A DNA stretch of 64,000 bases from Chlorocebus sabaeus (lineage: Eukaryota > Chordata > Mammalia > Primates > Cercopithecidae): contig NC_132911.1 in the NCBI RefSeq assembly GCF_047675955.1, forward strand, positions 81,342,208-81,406,207. Direction: 5' to 3'. Below the pieces are notes generated by a model. It searched no databases. It saw nothing but the letters and a program-made list of their open reading frames with translations, and was not told the origin of the DNA. Positions 24,410 to 36,326 of the stretch are shown piece by piece. The number at the start of each line of letters is the position of its first letter. The first letter of the stretch is position 1. Position numbers and translations under genes: made by a program.

Positions 24410-26098
24410 TTTTCAAAACATAAAACTTACGTTAATTCATTTGTTTGGTAAATCCAAAGAAAGATTGAGGATGATTGGAAATTTAAACTCACTTTTTCCG
24501 GTAGAAATAAATGACAACAAAACAAAAAGAACAAGGTACAAGTAGGAAGAAAGCACAGTAATTATGAGTGAAGCTGGCTATGGAAATCTCTGCATTTGAG
24601 CATCTGGCATCAGTAAATTAATACTTGGACTGAAATGCAGTGTAGCTGATTATTGAATTATATATGCTAGATTTTTACTTGTGAGAAGGGACCCAGGGAT
24701 AACTTGGAATATTAAAATGGGAAAAACTTTAAGAGGAGAGACTCATCCTGTTCCACCATGCTGACCAGAAACAGTACTTCTGAGGGAGCAGTGAATACAT
24801 GACCTGTTTTGGAAAAAATAGGAACTCAACTGTCAGAAAGAGCCACAGAGATAAATTTAAGAACCCCGAATAATTGTGTCAAAATATCCGCCTTAATTAT
24901 TTTGGAGAAAACAAGTAAGTAGATCTTTATATCCTTGAAATTCAAGTAGAGTTGTGCTTCCTTTATGACCTTACACAGCTGGGTTAGTTTGTTCTCTAAA
25001 GGTGTTTTTAGGTAAACTTGCTTTTAGTCTCAAACCATGCACTTAAATAAAGATGAATTTAGTCAGGATTTCAGGTCTAATTTCCCACTCTGGAAGCATT
25101 GTGTCAAGAAACAAAAAGAAAATTTTGAAATAAAATCTTTCCTGTTGGAACAAATGGATTTCTCCTCTTCACGAAGTCTCTATTGCCCTCTGACCTTCAA
25201 GATGCTTTTTGCTAGTGAGACAATCACATTAGCCTGGTATGGCAAAGAGGAGACACTTTGGGAAAACAGTATTTTGCATGAAACAACTTTTAATTTTTTC
25301 CCTGATGAGTCTGGAAGCCTATGGCTACTTTTAAACTCCACTGTATAACTCTTGAGAAGTAAATGTGCCGTGGTACTAAGCCCATTGTTAAAGGGAACTT
25401 ACAGTAGTAACAAATGGGCACAAAAGGAAGAAAAGGAGGAAGTAAGGCTGGAAAATAATCAAACGAAAATGCCAACTTGTATTTCTATTGCTTTTTTGCC
25501 TCCCATATCCATTGGAATTTTAGTTTGGATTATCCAAACAGAATAGGAATATATATCAATATTCTAGGCTTGCAGGAGGTCACATTGAAAATAGAGAAAG
25601 TCTGTGAACTACAAGTCTAGTGGTGGATCTGGGACTGGAATACTGATTTCCTGACTAACCTGGGTATTCTTGTAATTAGGAGTTCTATTGAATGAAATCT
25701 GAGTTTTATAAAAGTGTCTTCAGAAAACGATTCCATATTTCCATTTCACATAATTCAGTATGAACGTGAGAATTGAGGTTCAGCAGATAAGCAGCAAGAA
25801 ATGTAACATGCAAAACAATTCTTACCCCCCAGTGAATATTTAATGTATTCTTTTCTGTGCTTTAGGTTAAAGTAAATTTTTGCTCATACAAGAAATAAAT
25901 TTTGCTTAGGTAAAATGTAGTGTATTATTTTTCTTCCTATAATTAGTAAGTGGCCTTGAGGGATCAAAATTGCTGAGTAGTATGATAAAGCACTAGTTAA
26001 TGTAGATTTGTTTATCCAAAACATATTCATTTTTTTTCTGAAATAAAAACCTCTTTAGTCAAATGGTATCACATAGTTAATTTATTTTCCCCTTTTTA
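24410..26098. other. unique DNA, no confirmed gene
   Basis: A 103-codon plus-strand frame at 25037-25348 has no recognisable motif or known start context, so I do not call it a gene. A weak MIR-like trace may lie near 25560-25660 (GGAGGTCACATTGAAAATAG, TGGATCTGGGACTGGAATA). Confidence 0.45.
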
Positions 26099-26119
26099 AA
26101 TATCAGACCATGTAAATTA
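26099..26119. repeat. 21-bp segment copied 223 bp downstream
   Basis: The segment AATATCAGACCATGTAAATT(A) recurs exactly at 26322-26342, where it abuts the copied 70-bp segment. Confidence 0.9.
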
Positions 26120-26321
26120 CACTGTAACACTCAAAACTGAGCTTGGCAGGGCTCAGTAGAAGTGCTGCTCTGCACAACAGAAGCTTTTAGATAAGTCGGC
26201 TCAAATGTTCTTAGTTGGATTTCACTGCATCAGATAAATGAACAGAACACTTTATTTACATAGGAAGTAGACTAAAGATGAACAAAGTGTCCTTTCCAAC
26301 AGTAATACAGGACCTATTCTT

Positions 26322-26411
26322 AATATCAGACCATGTAAATTATTTCAACAGCTATAGATTATACCAGTAAGCAGATCATAATGCTACAGTTATAATTTGT
26401 AAATGTGGTGA
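26322..26411. repeat. composite of two copied segments
   Basis: Bases 26322-26342 repeat 26099-26119 exactly, and 26342-26411 repeat 23885-23954 with one mismatch. The two pieces share one base (A) at the junction. Both are in direct orientation. Such a chimera suggests template switching during replication or repair. Confidence 0.85.
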
Positions 26412-26589
26412 AAATAAAAGTATATTTCATTGTATATACTTGTAAACAATATGTATGGTTATCTCCACATAAAATTCATTTTGATTTATTAAAAAGATTT
26501 AAAATTTAAATATTGAAAAACCAGTTTGTTTTCTTTAAAAACCATGGAGTAAGCACTCTTCTAATTGAGCAACACCTCTTGATGGGCTG

Positions 26590-26786
26590 CTGAGGCAGAC
26601 AGACCTGAGTTTGAATCCTTATAAACTATTGCCACCTTGAACATATTATTTTACTTCTAAGACTCAGTATTTTCATCTGTAATTTGGAGATAATAATGTC
26701 TTCCTTCTAGGGATGTTAGGAGAGGGCAGACAATTTTGTAGAGGGCATGCACTCTGCCTGACACGTTATGGTTCTCAATAATTGGT
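26590..26786 (+). mobile_element. MIR
   Basis: AGACCTGAGTTTGAATCCTT, CATCTGTAATTTGGAGATAA and the ending GCCTGACACG...CAATAATTGG follow the sense order of MIR, including the core region. Confidence 0.75.
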
Positions 26787-26789
26787 AGA

Positions 26790-28394
26790 CATTATCAACT
26801 TAGACATTTTTTATTGTCAGATAAAGGATGCTACAAATTTTCTAATAACAACAACTCCACCATTACCCTCTGTTTTGGGACATGATGGATACCAGATTAA
26901 ACAGATTAATATATTTAGAGAATATTGCCCTTATTTGTGCCTTGATAAATGGATATAAAATAGTACCCGGCAACTACCAAAGGGAGATTTTTGTGGTAAG
27001 TTTCAACAGCACATGGGTTATTGCCTGGCTCCAGCCCTCAAGAATACAGAGCATTTCCTCCAAAGCTCAACAGCATCATATCTGGAATATTATTAGTATC
27101 TGTAGAGAAAAGAAAAATTTGTTTTTGGGGAATTGTCTAGAAGTATTCCCTTTAAATTTGTATTTTTCAAACTACATTATGCATAGTTAGTTTTAACATA
27201 ATCCCTGTAAGAAAAAAACAGATTGATTAATTTGTTACTGACAGTTACATTCTTTTTGTTTTTCTCAGAGGATGCATCTGCTTTCTATTCTGAACATGGT
27301 TCTACTTACAATCTAATTTCCCTACTCTACACTGCTCTATTCTTTCCTGAGTCTGAGTCTGCATTTTAGGCCAATCATCAAATAGTACAGGAAGAGAAGA
27401 CTTAGAAATTGAAGTTTACAGATATACATGCTAGTCTCATTATATATATATGTGTGTGTGTGTATATACATAACGTGTGTGTGTGTGTGTCTATATATAT
27501 ATACACATATGTATATCAGGATAGGTGCTTCATGTTTTTTAAGCATGCAATTCTATGGTTTAGGCTTTTCCTAATAATTTCCTGAAATAGGTATGAATTA
27601 CTGCCTCCATATGAAGTGTGATATTTGTCATCTAGTGACAAATGGTTGAATTATTTAAGCACTATTGTTCAAACTTTGCCCCTTTCACTTGGTCTTGGAC
27701 TGTATTTTACTCAGATGCATGAATGAAGACTTTGAAGAAAAAAAACCATTCAGGCTATGTTATGTTTAACTACCAAAAAGTCAATGTGAATAGTTATTAA
27801 ATGAAGATATATAATAAACAATATGCCATTTAAAGAAATATTACCTATGTTAAAACTAAATTCAAGATAGGATTCCATCTTCATGTTAACTTAGTGAGTT
27901 TAAGTTATCTTGCAATGTTAACCTATTCCCTAGAAAACCACCAAGGTGGTATTCGCATCATATTCAATAATATGTATATTCTATCATAAATTGGAGTTAG
28001 AAGGCTTGGGGAGGTTTAACTCTTGGAAGCAGCTCTATTTTTGAGGTTACTGCATTTGGTTGAAGACTCTAGTTTCTCTTCTCTTTAGAAATCGAACCTT
28101 TAATAAGGAACTTAGCAACCTATTTTTTTTTTTAACCATTTAGCATAGAAAACCTTAATGAAAAGATTAATACAAGAGATGAATCATCATACCACAGAAC
28201 AGAATCATAAACCTAAGACTTACAAAGGGCAAAATCGATTTAGACTCATTTTTAACTGATTGTTTCTGAATATTATTTTCATCTATTATATTTTATTTAT
28301 TCTGAACATTTATCTATTATATTTCTAGAATCAGTGGTAACATTTTAAATATACAGCATTGAACGTGTATTAACATAACTATCTAATATGTCTT
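26790..28394. other. AT-rich DNA with a microsatellite
   Basis: Nothing coding is confirmed. The 102-codon frame at 26882-27190 has no recognisable motif. The simple repeat at 27436-27518 is listed separately. Confidence 0.45.
27436..27518. repeat. compound (TA)n/(TG)n microsatellite
   Basis: Alternating blocks of TATATATA, TGTGTGTG and TATATACACATATG. A Tyr/His/Thr-rich minus-strand frame here is a product of the repeat. Confidence 0.95.
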
Positions 28395-28570
28395 AACAGA
28401 ATACTATTGGAAACTTTCATACATCATATAACACAATCTTAATGTCAGCATCTTACAATGGAACTGAAGTTTCAGAGAGATGATTCAACTCTGCTAATGT
28501 CACATAGCTAATAAACCTCAGGTTAGAATTTTAAATCCAGGATTTCTAACTGCAAAAGCAGCATTTATCC
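28395..28570 (-). mobile_element. MIR-like fragment
   Basis: GAACTGAAGTTTCAGAGAGA, TGTCACATAGCTAATAAACC and AAATCCAGGATTTCTAACTG match the antisense core of MIR. Confidence 0.6.
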
Positions 28571-29025
28571 AATTTCGTTATGTTTGAATTTTATAATATT
28601 ATGACATACCTCTTTATATTATACTTTAATTGTATTATGCTTTAAAGATTTGCATTTTTTAATAAATTGAAGTTTTATGGCAATGCTGCATTGAGCAAAG
28701 CTATCAGTGCCATTTTTCCAACAGCTTGTACTTAAATCATGTGTCTGGCACATTTGGGCAATCTTCACTGTATTTCAATTTTTTATTATTATTAAATCAG
28801 CTATAGTGATCTTTGATTAGTAGTCTTAGATGTTGTTATTATAATTGTTTGGGGGCACCAGGAACCACACACATGTGTGACGGAGGGCTTAGTCAACAAA
28901 TGTTTAATGGATGGTGTTCTGACTGCTACTAACCAGTGCTTTTCCTGTCCCTCTCTTATCCTTTCCAGGCTTTCTATTTTCTGAGACACAATATTATTAA
29001 AATTAGGCCTACTAATAATGCTACA

Positions 29026-31063
29026 ATAGACCCCAAGTGTTCAACTAAAAGACAGAGTTGAACATCTCTCACTTTAAATCAAAATTTAGAAATAATTATG
29101 CTTAGTGAGGAAGATATGTCAAAAGCTGTGATCGCCCAAAAGCCAGGCCTCTTGTGTCAAGTATCCGAGTTGTGAATGCAAAAGAAAAGCTCTTCAATGA
29201 AATTAAAAGTGATATTCTAGTGAATACATGAATAATAAAACAGTGAAACAGCTTCATTATTAATATAAAGAAAGTTTGAGTGGTCTGCATAGATCCAAGC
29301 AGCCACAACGTTCCCTTATGCTAAAGCCTAATCCAGAGCAAGGCTCTAACTCTCTTCAGTTCTGTGAAGGCTGAGAGGCATGGAAACTGCAGAAGGAAAA
29401 GTTTGAAACTGGCAGAGATTGGTTCATGAGTTTAAGGCAGAAAGTTGTCTCCATAACATAAAAGTAAAAGGTGAAGCAGCAAGTGCTGACGTAGAAGCGG
29501 CAGGAAGCTATCCAGAAATCCAGTTAAGATCATTGGTGAAGGTGGTTACATTACAGAGCAGATTTTTAATGCAGATAAAACAATCTTATATTGAAAGAAG
29601 ATGCAATCTAGGACTTTCAAAGCTAGAGAGGAGAAATTAATAGCTAGCCTCAAAGCTGATTCTCTTGTAAGGCGCTAATGATCTGGTTACTGTAAGTGGA
29701 AGCCAATGCTCATTTACCAATCTCAAAATCCTAAGGCTCTTAAGAATTTTGCTCACTCTACTCTGTCTGTGCTCTGGAAATGGAACAACAAAGCCTGAGT
29801 GATAGTACATGCATTTACAGCATGGTTTACTGAATATTTTAAGCCCATGTTTGAGAACTACTGCTTATAAAAATAAAAAGGTTCTGTCCAAGTTTAGTGG
29901 CTCACGTCTGTAATTCCAAAATGGGAGGCCAAGGCGAGTGGATCACTTGAAGTCAGGAGTTTGAGACCAGCCTGGCTAACATGGTGAAACCCCATCTCTA
30001 CTAAAAGTACAAAAATTACCTGGGTGTGGTGGCATGAGCCTTTCGTTCCAGCTACTCAGGAGGCTGAGGCAGGAGAATTGCTTGAACCTGGGAGGTGAAA
30101 GTTGCAGTGAGCCAAGATCGTGCCATTGTACTCCAGCCTGAGTGACAGAATGAGACTCCATCTCAAAACAAACAAACATTCTTTTCAAAATATTACTGCT
30201 TCTTGACAATAAACCTGGTCACCCAAGAGCTCTGATAGAAATGTGCAAGGAGAATACTGTTATTTTCATGCCTGCTAATACAACATCTATTCTGCAGCCT
30301 ATGGATTAAGGAGTAATCTAAACTTTCAATTCTTATTTAAGAACTACATTTCATGAGACTATAGCTGCCAGAGATAGGAATTTCTCCGATGGAACTGGGC
30401 AAAATCAATTGAAAACCTTCTGGAAAGGATTCACCATTCTAAATGTCATTAAGGATATTATGATTCATGGGATGAAGTCAAAATATTAACATGAACAAGA
30501 GTTTGAAAGAATTTGATTCTAACCCTCATGGATGACTTCAATGGGTTCAAAACTTCAATAGAGAAAGCAACTGCAAATGTGTTGGAAATAGCAAGAGAAT
30601 TAGAATTAGGAGTGGAGCCTCAAGATAAGACTGAATTGCTGCAATCTCATTATACAATTTGAACAAATGAGGACTTGCTTCTCATGATTGAGCAAATAAA
30701 GTGGTTTCTGAGATGAAATCCACTCCTGGTGAAGACACTGTGAATATTGCTGAAATGACAACAAAGGATTTAGGATATCCCATAAATTTAGTTGCTAAAT
30801 CAGGCAGATCTGAGAGTATTGACTTCAATTTTGGAAAAAGTTCTACTGTGGACAAAATGAACTCAGACAGCATCATATGCTACAGAGAAATTTTTCATGA
30901 AAGGAAGAGTTCATTGATGAGGGAAACTTCATTGTTGTCTTATTTTAAGTCATTGCCACAGCCACCCCAAACTTCAGCAATCACCTTTCTGATCAGTCTG
31001 CAACCATTAACCTGGAGGCGAAGCCCACTACCAGCGAACAAACTAAGACTCACTGAAGGCTGA
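29026..31063 (+). pseudogene. Tigger1 (pogo/TIGD1-like) transposase, dead
   Basis: This was a pogo-family DDE transposase, a nuclear enzyme that cuts and reinserts Tigger elements and is related to the host gene TIGD1. The start codon position now reads ATA (29026). Recognisable remnants are CLHNIKVKGEAASADVEAAG (29446-29505), a decayed catalytic region around 29540-30240, and an open C-terminal part of 120 codons at 30701-31063 with TPGEDTVNIAEMTTKDLGY and SLLSYFKSLPQPPQ. Between them are stops and frameshifts, and an Alu sits at 29886-30177 within the DDE domain, so no active enzyme can be made. Confidence 0.88.
29886..30177 (+). mobile_element. AluS-like inside Tigger1
   Basis: It contains TGGCTCACGTCTGTAATTCC, GAGACCAGCCTGGCTAACAT and the ending GTGACAGAATGAGACTCC, with tail CAAAACAAACAAAC. 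The head is damaged (the first 20 bases are poor). It post-dates the Tigger insertion. Confidence 0.9.
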
Positions 31064-31155
31064 GATGAAAGTTAGCAATTTTTGGCAATCAAGTATTTTT
31101 AAATTTGTGATACATACCTTGTTTTTTTAAACATAACATTATGTACACTTAATAG

Positions 31156-31211
31156 ACTGAAGTATAGTGTAAACATAACTTTTACTGAAGTACAGTGTAA
31201 ACATAACTTTT
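31156..31211. repeat. 28-bp tandem duplication in Tigger1
   Basis: ACTGAAGTATAGTGTAAACA at 31156 is followed by a second copy at 31184 with one T/C difference. The Tigger1 consensus as I remember it has only one copy. Confidence 0.85.
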
Positions 31212-31416
31212 ATAGGCATTGGGAAATCAAAACATTTATGTGACTTGCTTTTATAAAACATTTGCTTTCTTGTGGTAGTCTGGCCCAAACCCACACTATC
31301 TCTGGGGTATGTATGCATAAGAGTCAATTGAATATTAAAAAAAATAAAACTGGTATATTCTTCATTAATCTTGGTAATCTGTCTCAATGGCTAAAACCAA
31401 TTATCCATATTGTTAT

Positions 31417-31492
31417 TAAACTCCCCAAGGGCAGAGACCATTACTTTTTTCTCTCTGTATATTCTCAGCATCTAATACAGTGTTCTGCATAA
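31417..31492 (+). mobile_element. L2 3' fragment
   Basis: AAACTCCCCAAGGGCAGAGA, CTGTATATTCTCAGCATCTA and ATACAGTGTTCTGCATAATT follow the sense L2 tail. Confidence 0.7.
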
Positions 31493-32483
31493 TTAGGCAT
31501 GGGTAACTGTTTACTCAAATGGACGGAGACAATTCTTCAAACCAAATATACGACAAATTTCTGATTGTTGTCCCATCAGGCATATCTAATGTGTCTACTT
31601 TTTCCAGAAATAGAAGTGCTTATTCATTCTATTGCAGTTTCCTGTTTCTGTTTCATTTTGATATATCAGGGTTTTTTTTTTTTCTCTTTTTAAATGATCT
31701 CACCCAGGATATACTTCGGCCAAATATATTGGACTTACTCTAAGAAATAGTAACACCAGTCATGAAATTTTTCTTGTGAATTATAATTTCATATTTCTTT
31801 CTTTACATGTAGAGATCAAATTAAAAATATTAATAAAGCTATAGTAAGACTTGTGACAGTCTGATAAATAATGAAGAATGTTTATTCTTTGTCCTGTATT
31901 CTATGTACTATAGTGTTGTATGTGGTAGAATCTATGAAATGGAAAATTAGAAAATTAAAACTCACAATAACTTTACAGAAAAAAAAATCTAAGGAAACAA
32001 CTGACAAGGTAATCTTTAATTTTTACAAAATATATTCATTAAATAAATTCCTCATAGCATTACTTTTCAGTATACTAGTAAATCACTCAGAAGCTTTTAG
32101 GACAGATGGGTCTAACATCCACCCGAAGATACCATAGATCCTGATAATTATAAAAGAATTCAGTTCACGCATAAACTGCTAAATGCGAGTGCCTTCTACT
32201 TTGAGAAAAAGGAAAATTCTTTCTGATGATATTTCAGGAGATTGGATTTTTCTACAAATTCAGATGAATTAGATACATTCTTAAAAGTAACTTATTCACA
32301 ACAGTTTGGTCTCACAGTTGATAACCATATAAACATAGTTGCATCCGTTTATCTAAATACATGTAGGAAATACATATGCTATTGGGTTGTTAACATTATT
32401 AGATAAATCATAGCATCCCAATCAAATAAAGATCAGAAATATATATGTTGGTAAGAGCTAGGCTTCCTAAAAGAGTATCTGCA
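31493..32483. other. AT-rich DNA, nothing recognised
   Basis: Short frames only, none with recognisable motifs. Confidence 0.45.
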
Positions 32484-32760
32484 AATATTTATTGCCTCTT
32501 GCTATGTAGCAGTACCTTTGAAGATCATAGAGGGATGTAGCAGAAAACTAAACAGGCAAAATTTTCTTTTCCTTATGGAGCTTACATCAAACTAAAGAGA
32601 AAGATACAATATAAAATTATGTATCTCCATATGTGATGAATTTTCCAAGGGAAAAGCATGTTGTGTAGTAAAAGTGTATATAAAAAGAGCTTAAACTTGA
32701 CTGGAGAGTCTCCTTTAAAGGAAAAGTAATAATAATTCAGATATAAAGTACAAGAAGTGC
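32484..32760 (-). mobile_element. L2-type ancient LINE remnant
   Basis: AATATTTATTGCCTCTTGCT, AAACTAAACAGGCAAAATTT and CTTATGGAGCTTACATCAAA match the antisense L2 tail; the part after 32620 is weaker. Confidence 0.55.
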
Positions 32761-33984
32761 TGTTTCTTCAGGGGTCATCCTGAATACTGCTAGAATGAAT
32801 ATTTCTTTTTTGTTTGGAAGTTGCTTGACGGTTATTGTCTCACATCCCTGACAAATGTTTAGATATCTGTTTTTAAAAATAAACTGCATAATATCCCATG
32901 TTGGAGATTGTAAAAGTGACTTTCAAACCCCTCTCTTTTTTCCATAGGAAAATAAATATTAGCCTCGGCATGTGGATTCTGTACAGATTTGCAAGTGTAG
33001 ACCAAAGAGTATTAACACAAATGGCAAGAAATATCTAAGAAAAGCTCATGAATGTTCATTACGAAACATGGTCAGATAGGTCTTCTCATCTTTTGAATAA
33101 ATAAAGCATATGAAAAACTGATGTATTAACCATATGAGTCAACATCACTCTAACCAGAAAAACTGTATATAGCCTTCACATGTACTGATTACGCAAAGGA
33201 AATACTACCAAAATTTGCATGTGACTAGTATGTAGAATAAACTTTTTATCAGTTTTTATTTTTCAAATGACTTAATTACATTGTATTTTGAAACCAGATT
33301 AAGTGTATTACCCATGATGGTATCTTTGCAAAAACAGTTGTCTTAAATTGGATTCTGAAATAGAGAGTTGTGTGTAAGTCTGTAGGGAGTGTTCTTGGGA
33401 AATACAGAAAGGTGGGACTGGGGAGGGGTGAGTCCAGCTAACTGCAATCTTGATGCTACAAAAGCATCAGCTGATCCTAGAGGAGCTCTGGAGTTGTCTC
33501 AAATTGAGGAAAAGAGACCCAGCCATTATATCTCCATGTCAGCCAGGCATTGGCTCCTGAAAGGGGTGATTAATCTTACACAATTCCCAGTGAGGAGTCT
33601 CAACTGGGAGATGTCAGCCATTTATAAATATTCCTAGCAGCTGGAGGATGGATGCTGATCCCTGCAGAGGGGATTTGGTGGAGCACTACATTGTTCTCTA
33701 GAATCGCATGCCATTATGAAATATAAAATCGAATTTAGAGGAAATTCTGTCACTTCAAATGCAAATACATCGCACGTATCAACGTTTTTTAATATTCAAA
33801 GTTCATGTCTCATTTACTTAGATTTCTACCATAAAAAGATTTGTCTAAAAATGTTAACTATTAAACACTCTCACCTATTAGTAATAAAACAACTTAGGAA
33901 ATTCATATTTAAGAAATAAAACATGCTAAATGGACAAAACTGATAGCATAATAACTAAAATTTAAAGGAGCAGACAATTTCATA
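32761..33984. other. unique DNA with a GC-richer block
   Basis: Positions 33380-33690 are noticeably richer in G+C (words such as GGTGGGACTGGGGAGGGGTG) and hold an 82-codon frame at 33389-33637. It may be an unrecognised LTR or DNA transposon piece. No family was identified. Confidence 0.4.
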
Positions 33985-34150
33985 AAGTGCTTTCACTTAA
34001 TAAAATATTATTTCATTTGGTACTCAAACAAAATACAGAATTTATGCAGTAATTTCCATTTTTATAATGAAGACATTGAAGCACAAGAAAATAAGGTGAC
34101 TTAACCAAGGTAAGTGACAGGAACTTGAATAAATCATGTATTTTGATATC
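33985..34150 (-). mobile_element. MIR-like fragment
   Basis: TTTTTATAATGAAGACATTG, GAAGCACAAGAAAATAAGGT and GACTTAACCAAGGTAAGTGA are the antisense MIR core. Confidence 0.6.
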
Positions 34151-34634
34151 AGATAACCATGGGAAGTATTAATTTCCTTTGATACATAGTATTGAGGCAG
34201 AGGCAGGGCCAGTTGTATCAGGAGCCGAGTCTCTAAGTTTGTAGGTAGTCTGTTTCAATCTGTTGAATGTGAACACATTTTTAATGAACGCATATTCAGC
34301 TTAAATGTGCAAACCATAAAATCTAAATCTATCAATATTTTTAAAATGCCTTAAATATCAACTAGATAATATTAAAATTTCATATTAAGATAAGTTTGAT
34401 TTTTTTCAAAATCAATAAATTTTTCAGTCCCAAATTCTTAAAGACAGTTATGTCCAGTTAGCAGTAAGTTGATTATTATCATAGGCTTCAAAATGCTAAC
34501 AACTGCTATTTGTATCTGCTAGGTAACACTGGCTGTCATAGGCACTGGAAAAACAGTGATTTAAAAAAGGAGTACCACTTTCTCTTCTCATAGAATTTAT
34601 ATCCTAGTGATAAAAATAGAAATAGAGAAGCTAT

Positions 34635-34941
34635 GGCCGGGCGCGGTGGCTCAAGCCTGTAATCCCAGCACTTTGGGAGGCCGAGACGGGCGGATCACGA
34701 GGTCAAGAGATCGAGACCATCCTGGCTAACACGGTGAAACCCCGTCTCTACTAAAAAAAAATACAAAAATCTAACCGGGCGTGGTGGCGGCGCCTGTAGT
34801 CCCAGCTACTCGGGAGGCTGAGGCAGGAGAATGGCGTGAACCCGGGAGGCGGAGCTTGCAGTGAGCTGAGATCCGGCCACTGCACTCCATCCTGGGCTAC
34901 AGAGCGAGACTCCGTCTCAAAAAAAAAAAAAAAAAAAAAAA
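34635..34941 (+). mobile_element. young AluY, Old World monkey-type variants
   Basis: Starts with an intact GGCCGGGCGCGGTGGCTCA, retains many CpGs, and ends in a 20+ base pure A tail. Diagnostic-looking changes are GAGACGGGCGGATCACGAGG and GAGATCCGGCCACTGCAC, in place of the human AluY GGGCGGATC and GATCGCGCC contexts. Target duplication AGAAATAGAGAAGCTA (34618-34633) and AGAAATAGAAAAGCTA (34942-34957) differ at one base. This is the youngest-looking Alu in the window. Confidence 0.96.
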
Positions 34942-34997
34942 AGAAATAGAAAAGCTAGCTCGTGTGATGATTTGAGATGGTAGAAAAGGCTTTGAAA

Positions 34998-35319
34998 CAG
35001 GAGTCCACAAACACTGTTGTCCATTACTGGCCTGTAGCCTGTTAGGAACCAGGCCACACAGTAGGAGGTGAGCAGTGGGCAAGAGAGCATTACCACCTGA
35101 GCTCCACCTGCTGTCAGATCAGCAGCAGCATTAGATTCTCATAGGAGTGGGAACCCTATTGTGAACTGGGCATGCGAGGGATGTAGGTTGTGTGCCACTT
35201 ATGAGAATCTAATGCCTGCTGATCTGATGTAGAACAGTTTCATCCCCAAACCACACCCCTCACCAAAATTATCTTCCATGAAACTGGTCCCTGGTGTCAG
35301 TAAGTTTGGGGATCCCTGC
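34998..35319. mobile_element. hAT-Charlie non-autonomous transposon (MER1/MER30-like)
   Basis: Contains TAGCCTGTTAGGAACCAGGC near the left end and CATGAAACTGGTCCCTGGTG near the right end, with terminal CAGGAGTCC and GATCCCTG. An internal inverted repeat pairs GATCAGCAGCAGCATTAGAT at about 35117-35136 with ATCTAATGCCTGCTGATCTG at about 35207-35226. Flanking CTTTGAAA and CTTCGACG may be the eroded 8-bp target duplication. The exact family name is not certain. Confidence 0.85.
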
Positions 35320-36276
35320 TTCGACGGACAAAAAGCGACAAAATAGAGTGGGTTGAGGAAGTGCTTTATTTTCCCTCTGAAAAGTAAATAGTTCAAATTG
35401 GACCCAAGTGATGAGAATTGGCCAACCATTCAGAGTTCTATGGGAAGAACACTCTAGAAAGAGAAAACAAGTACAACTTCTTTATATGGGGATGAGGTCG
35501 ATGTTATAGGAAAGTTTGATTGAATGTTTGGAACCTTTAGAATAAGAGGCTAGTGCTAGAGATGTAGCTTGGAAAGTAAACAAAGGCCAAATCAGGTTGA
35601 GCTTTGTGGACCATTTGAGAAAAAAAGAGTATGTTTTGCATTCCAATTCCAAAGAGAAGACATTGGACTTAGGCAAAGAAATAATATAATTTGATAATTC
35701 ATTTTAAAATATTACTTTACTTGCTTATTGGTGACTGGATTAAGAGAGTGCAAAACTTTTTGATATACTGATTATGTGAAATCTAAAGTCTTTTGTCAAG
35801 TATGTATTTGATTAACATTTATATCCTGATACATTGATCAAATTTATACCAAGCAAAATAAAATTAGCATATAAACACTTAAACTTATCAGTTCTACCAC
35901 AACTCAAATGAGAACAAAGTTAAAGTTATGAATTTCAGATTATTGTCTCTGTCTTTATTAAATGAAAACATACTCTGTGGACCTTCTACTGGAAAACATT
36001 TCCACTTTACCTATATTTTATGTACATAGAGTTTTATAAGAAATTTTATGGTATATTTGTGGCCAATATATAAACAGGGAAAAATTGTTTGCCAAAATGT
36101 ATTAATAACTTTCAAATTTCACAACAAATATTATTAACAAACTGCAAAGCACCAGGACATGTGGTGAGACTCAGATATATTAAGGTTAGTAGGCTCTTGC
36201 TATTGTTTTAACTTAGAGAATTCATCTATAAATTTTATATTGCAAGATTATTCTATAAGAATTTATCTGTGCTTTT

Positions 36277-36326
36277 AATTTTTTCATTTTGTGCACTGAC
36301 ATTAAGTTCTATGAATTCAAAATACA
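36277..36326. repeat. segment related to 38659-38710
   Basis: The 20-mer GTGCACTGACATTAAGTTCT at 36291-36310 recurs exactly at 38675-38694. Similarity continues on both sides (GAATTCAAAATACAG against GGATTCAAAATGCAG). Confidence 0.9.

Larger units (their letters stand above)
28602..31318 (+). mobile_element. Tigger1 DNA transposon, nearly full length
   Basis: The left end CATACCTCTTTATATT and right end CTATCTCTGGGGTATGTATG correspond to the Tigger1 terminal inverted repeats. With the nested Alu (about 290 bp) removed, the length is about 2.4 kb, the expected full length. Internal landmarks include GCCATTTTTCCAACAGC near 28709 and the transposase reading in sense. CpGs have mostly decayed, as expected for an element of early primate age. 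Confidence 0.9.
34510..35760 (-). mobile_element. ancient L2-type LINE remnant, split by two insertions
   Basis: Weak antisense L2-type words flank the AluY (ATAGGCACTGGAAAAACAGT, ATAGAATTTATATCCTAGTG) and continue beyond the Charlie-type MITE (TTTGTGGACCATTTGAG, GACATTGGACTTAGG). The family assignment of the right part is uncertain. Confidence 0.4.

Noticed and set aside
25037..25348. 103-codon plus-strand open frame
   Set aside because: No recognised domain, no splice context and AT-driven residue use. Kept only as a note.
27337..27546. Tyr/His/Thr-rich minus-strand frame
   Set aside because: It is translated microsatellite (TA/TG repeats).
30701..31063. 120-codon frame as a host gene
   Set aside because: The residues match the C-terminus of the Tigger1 transposase and the element's ends flank it.
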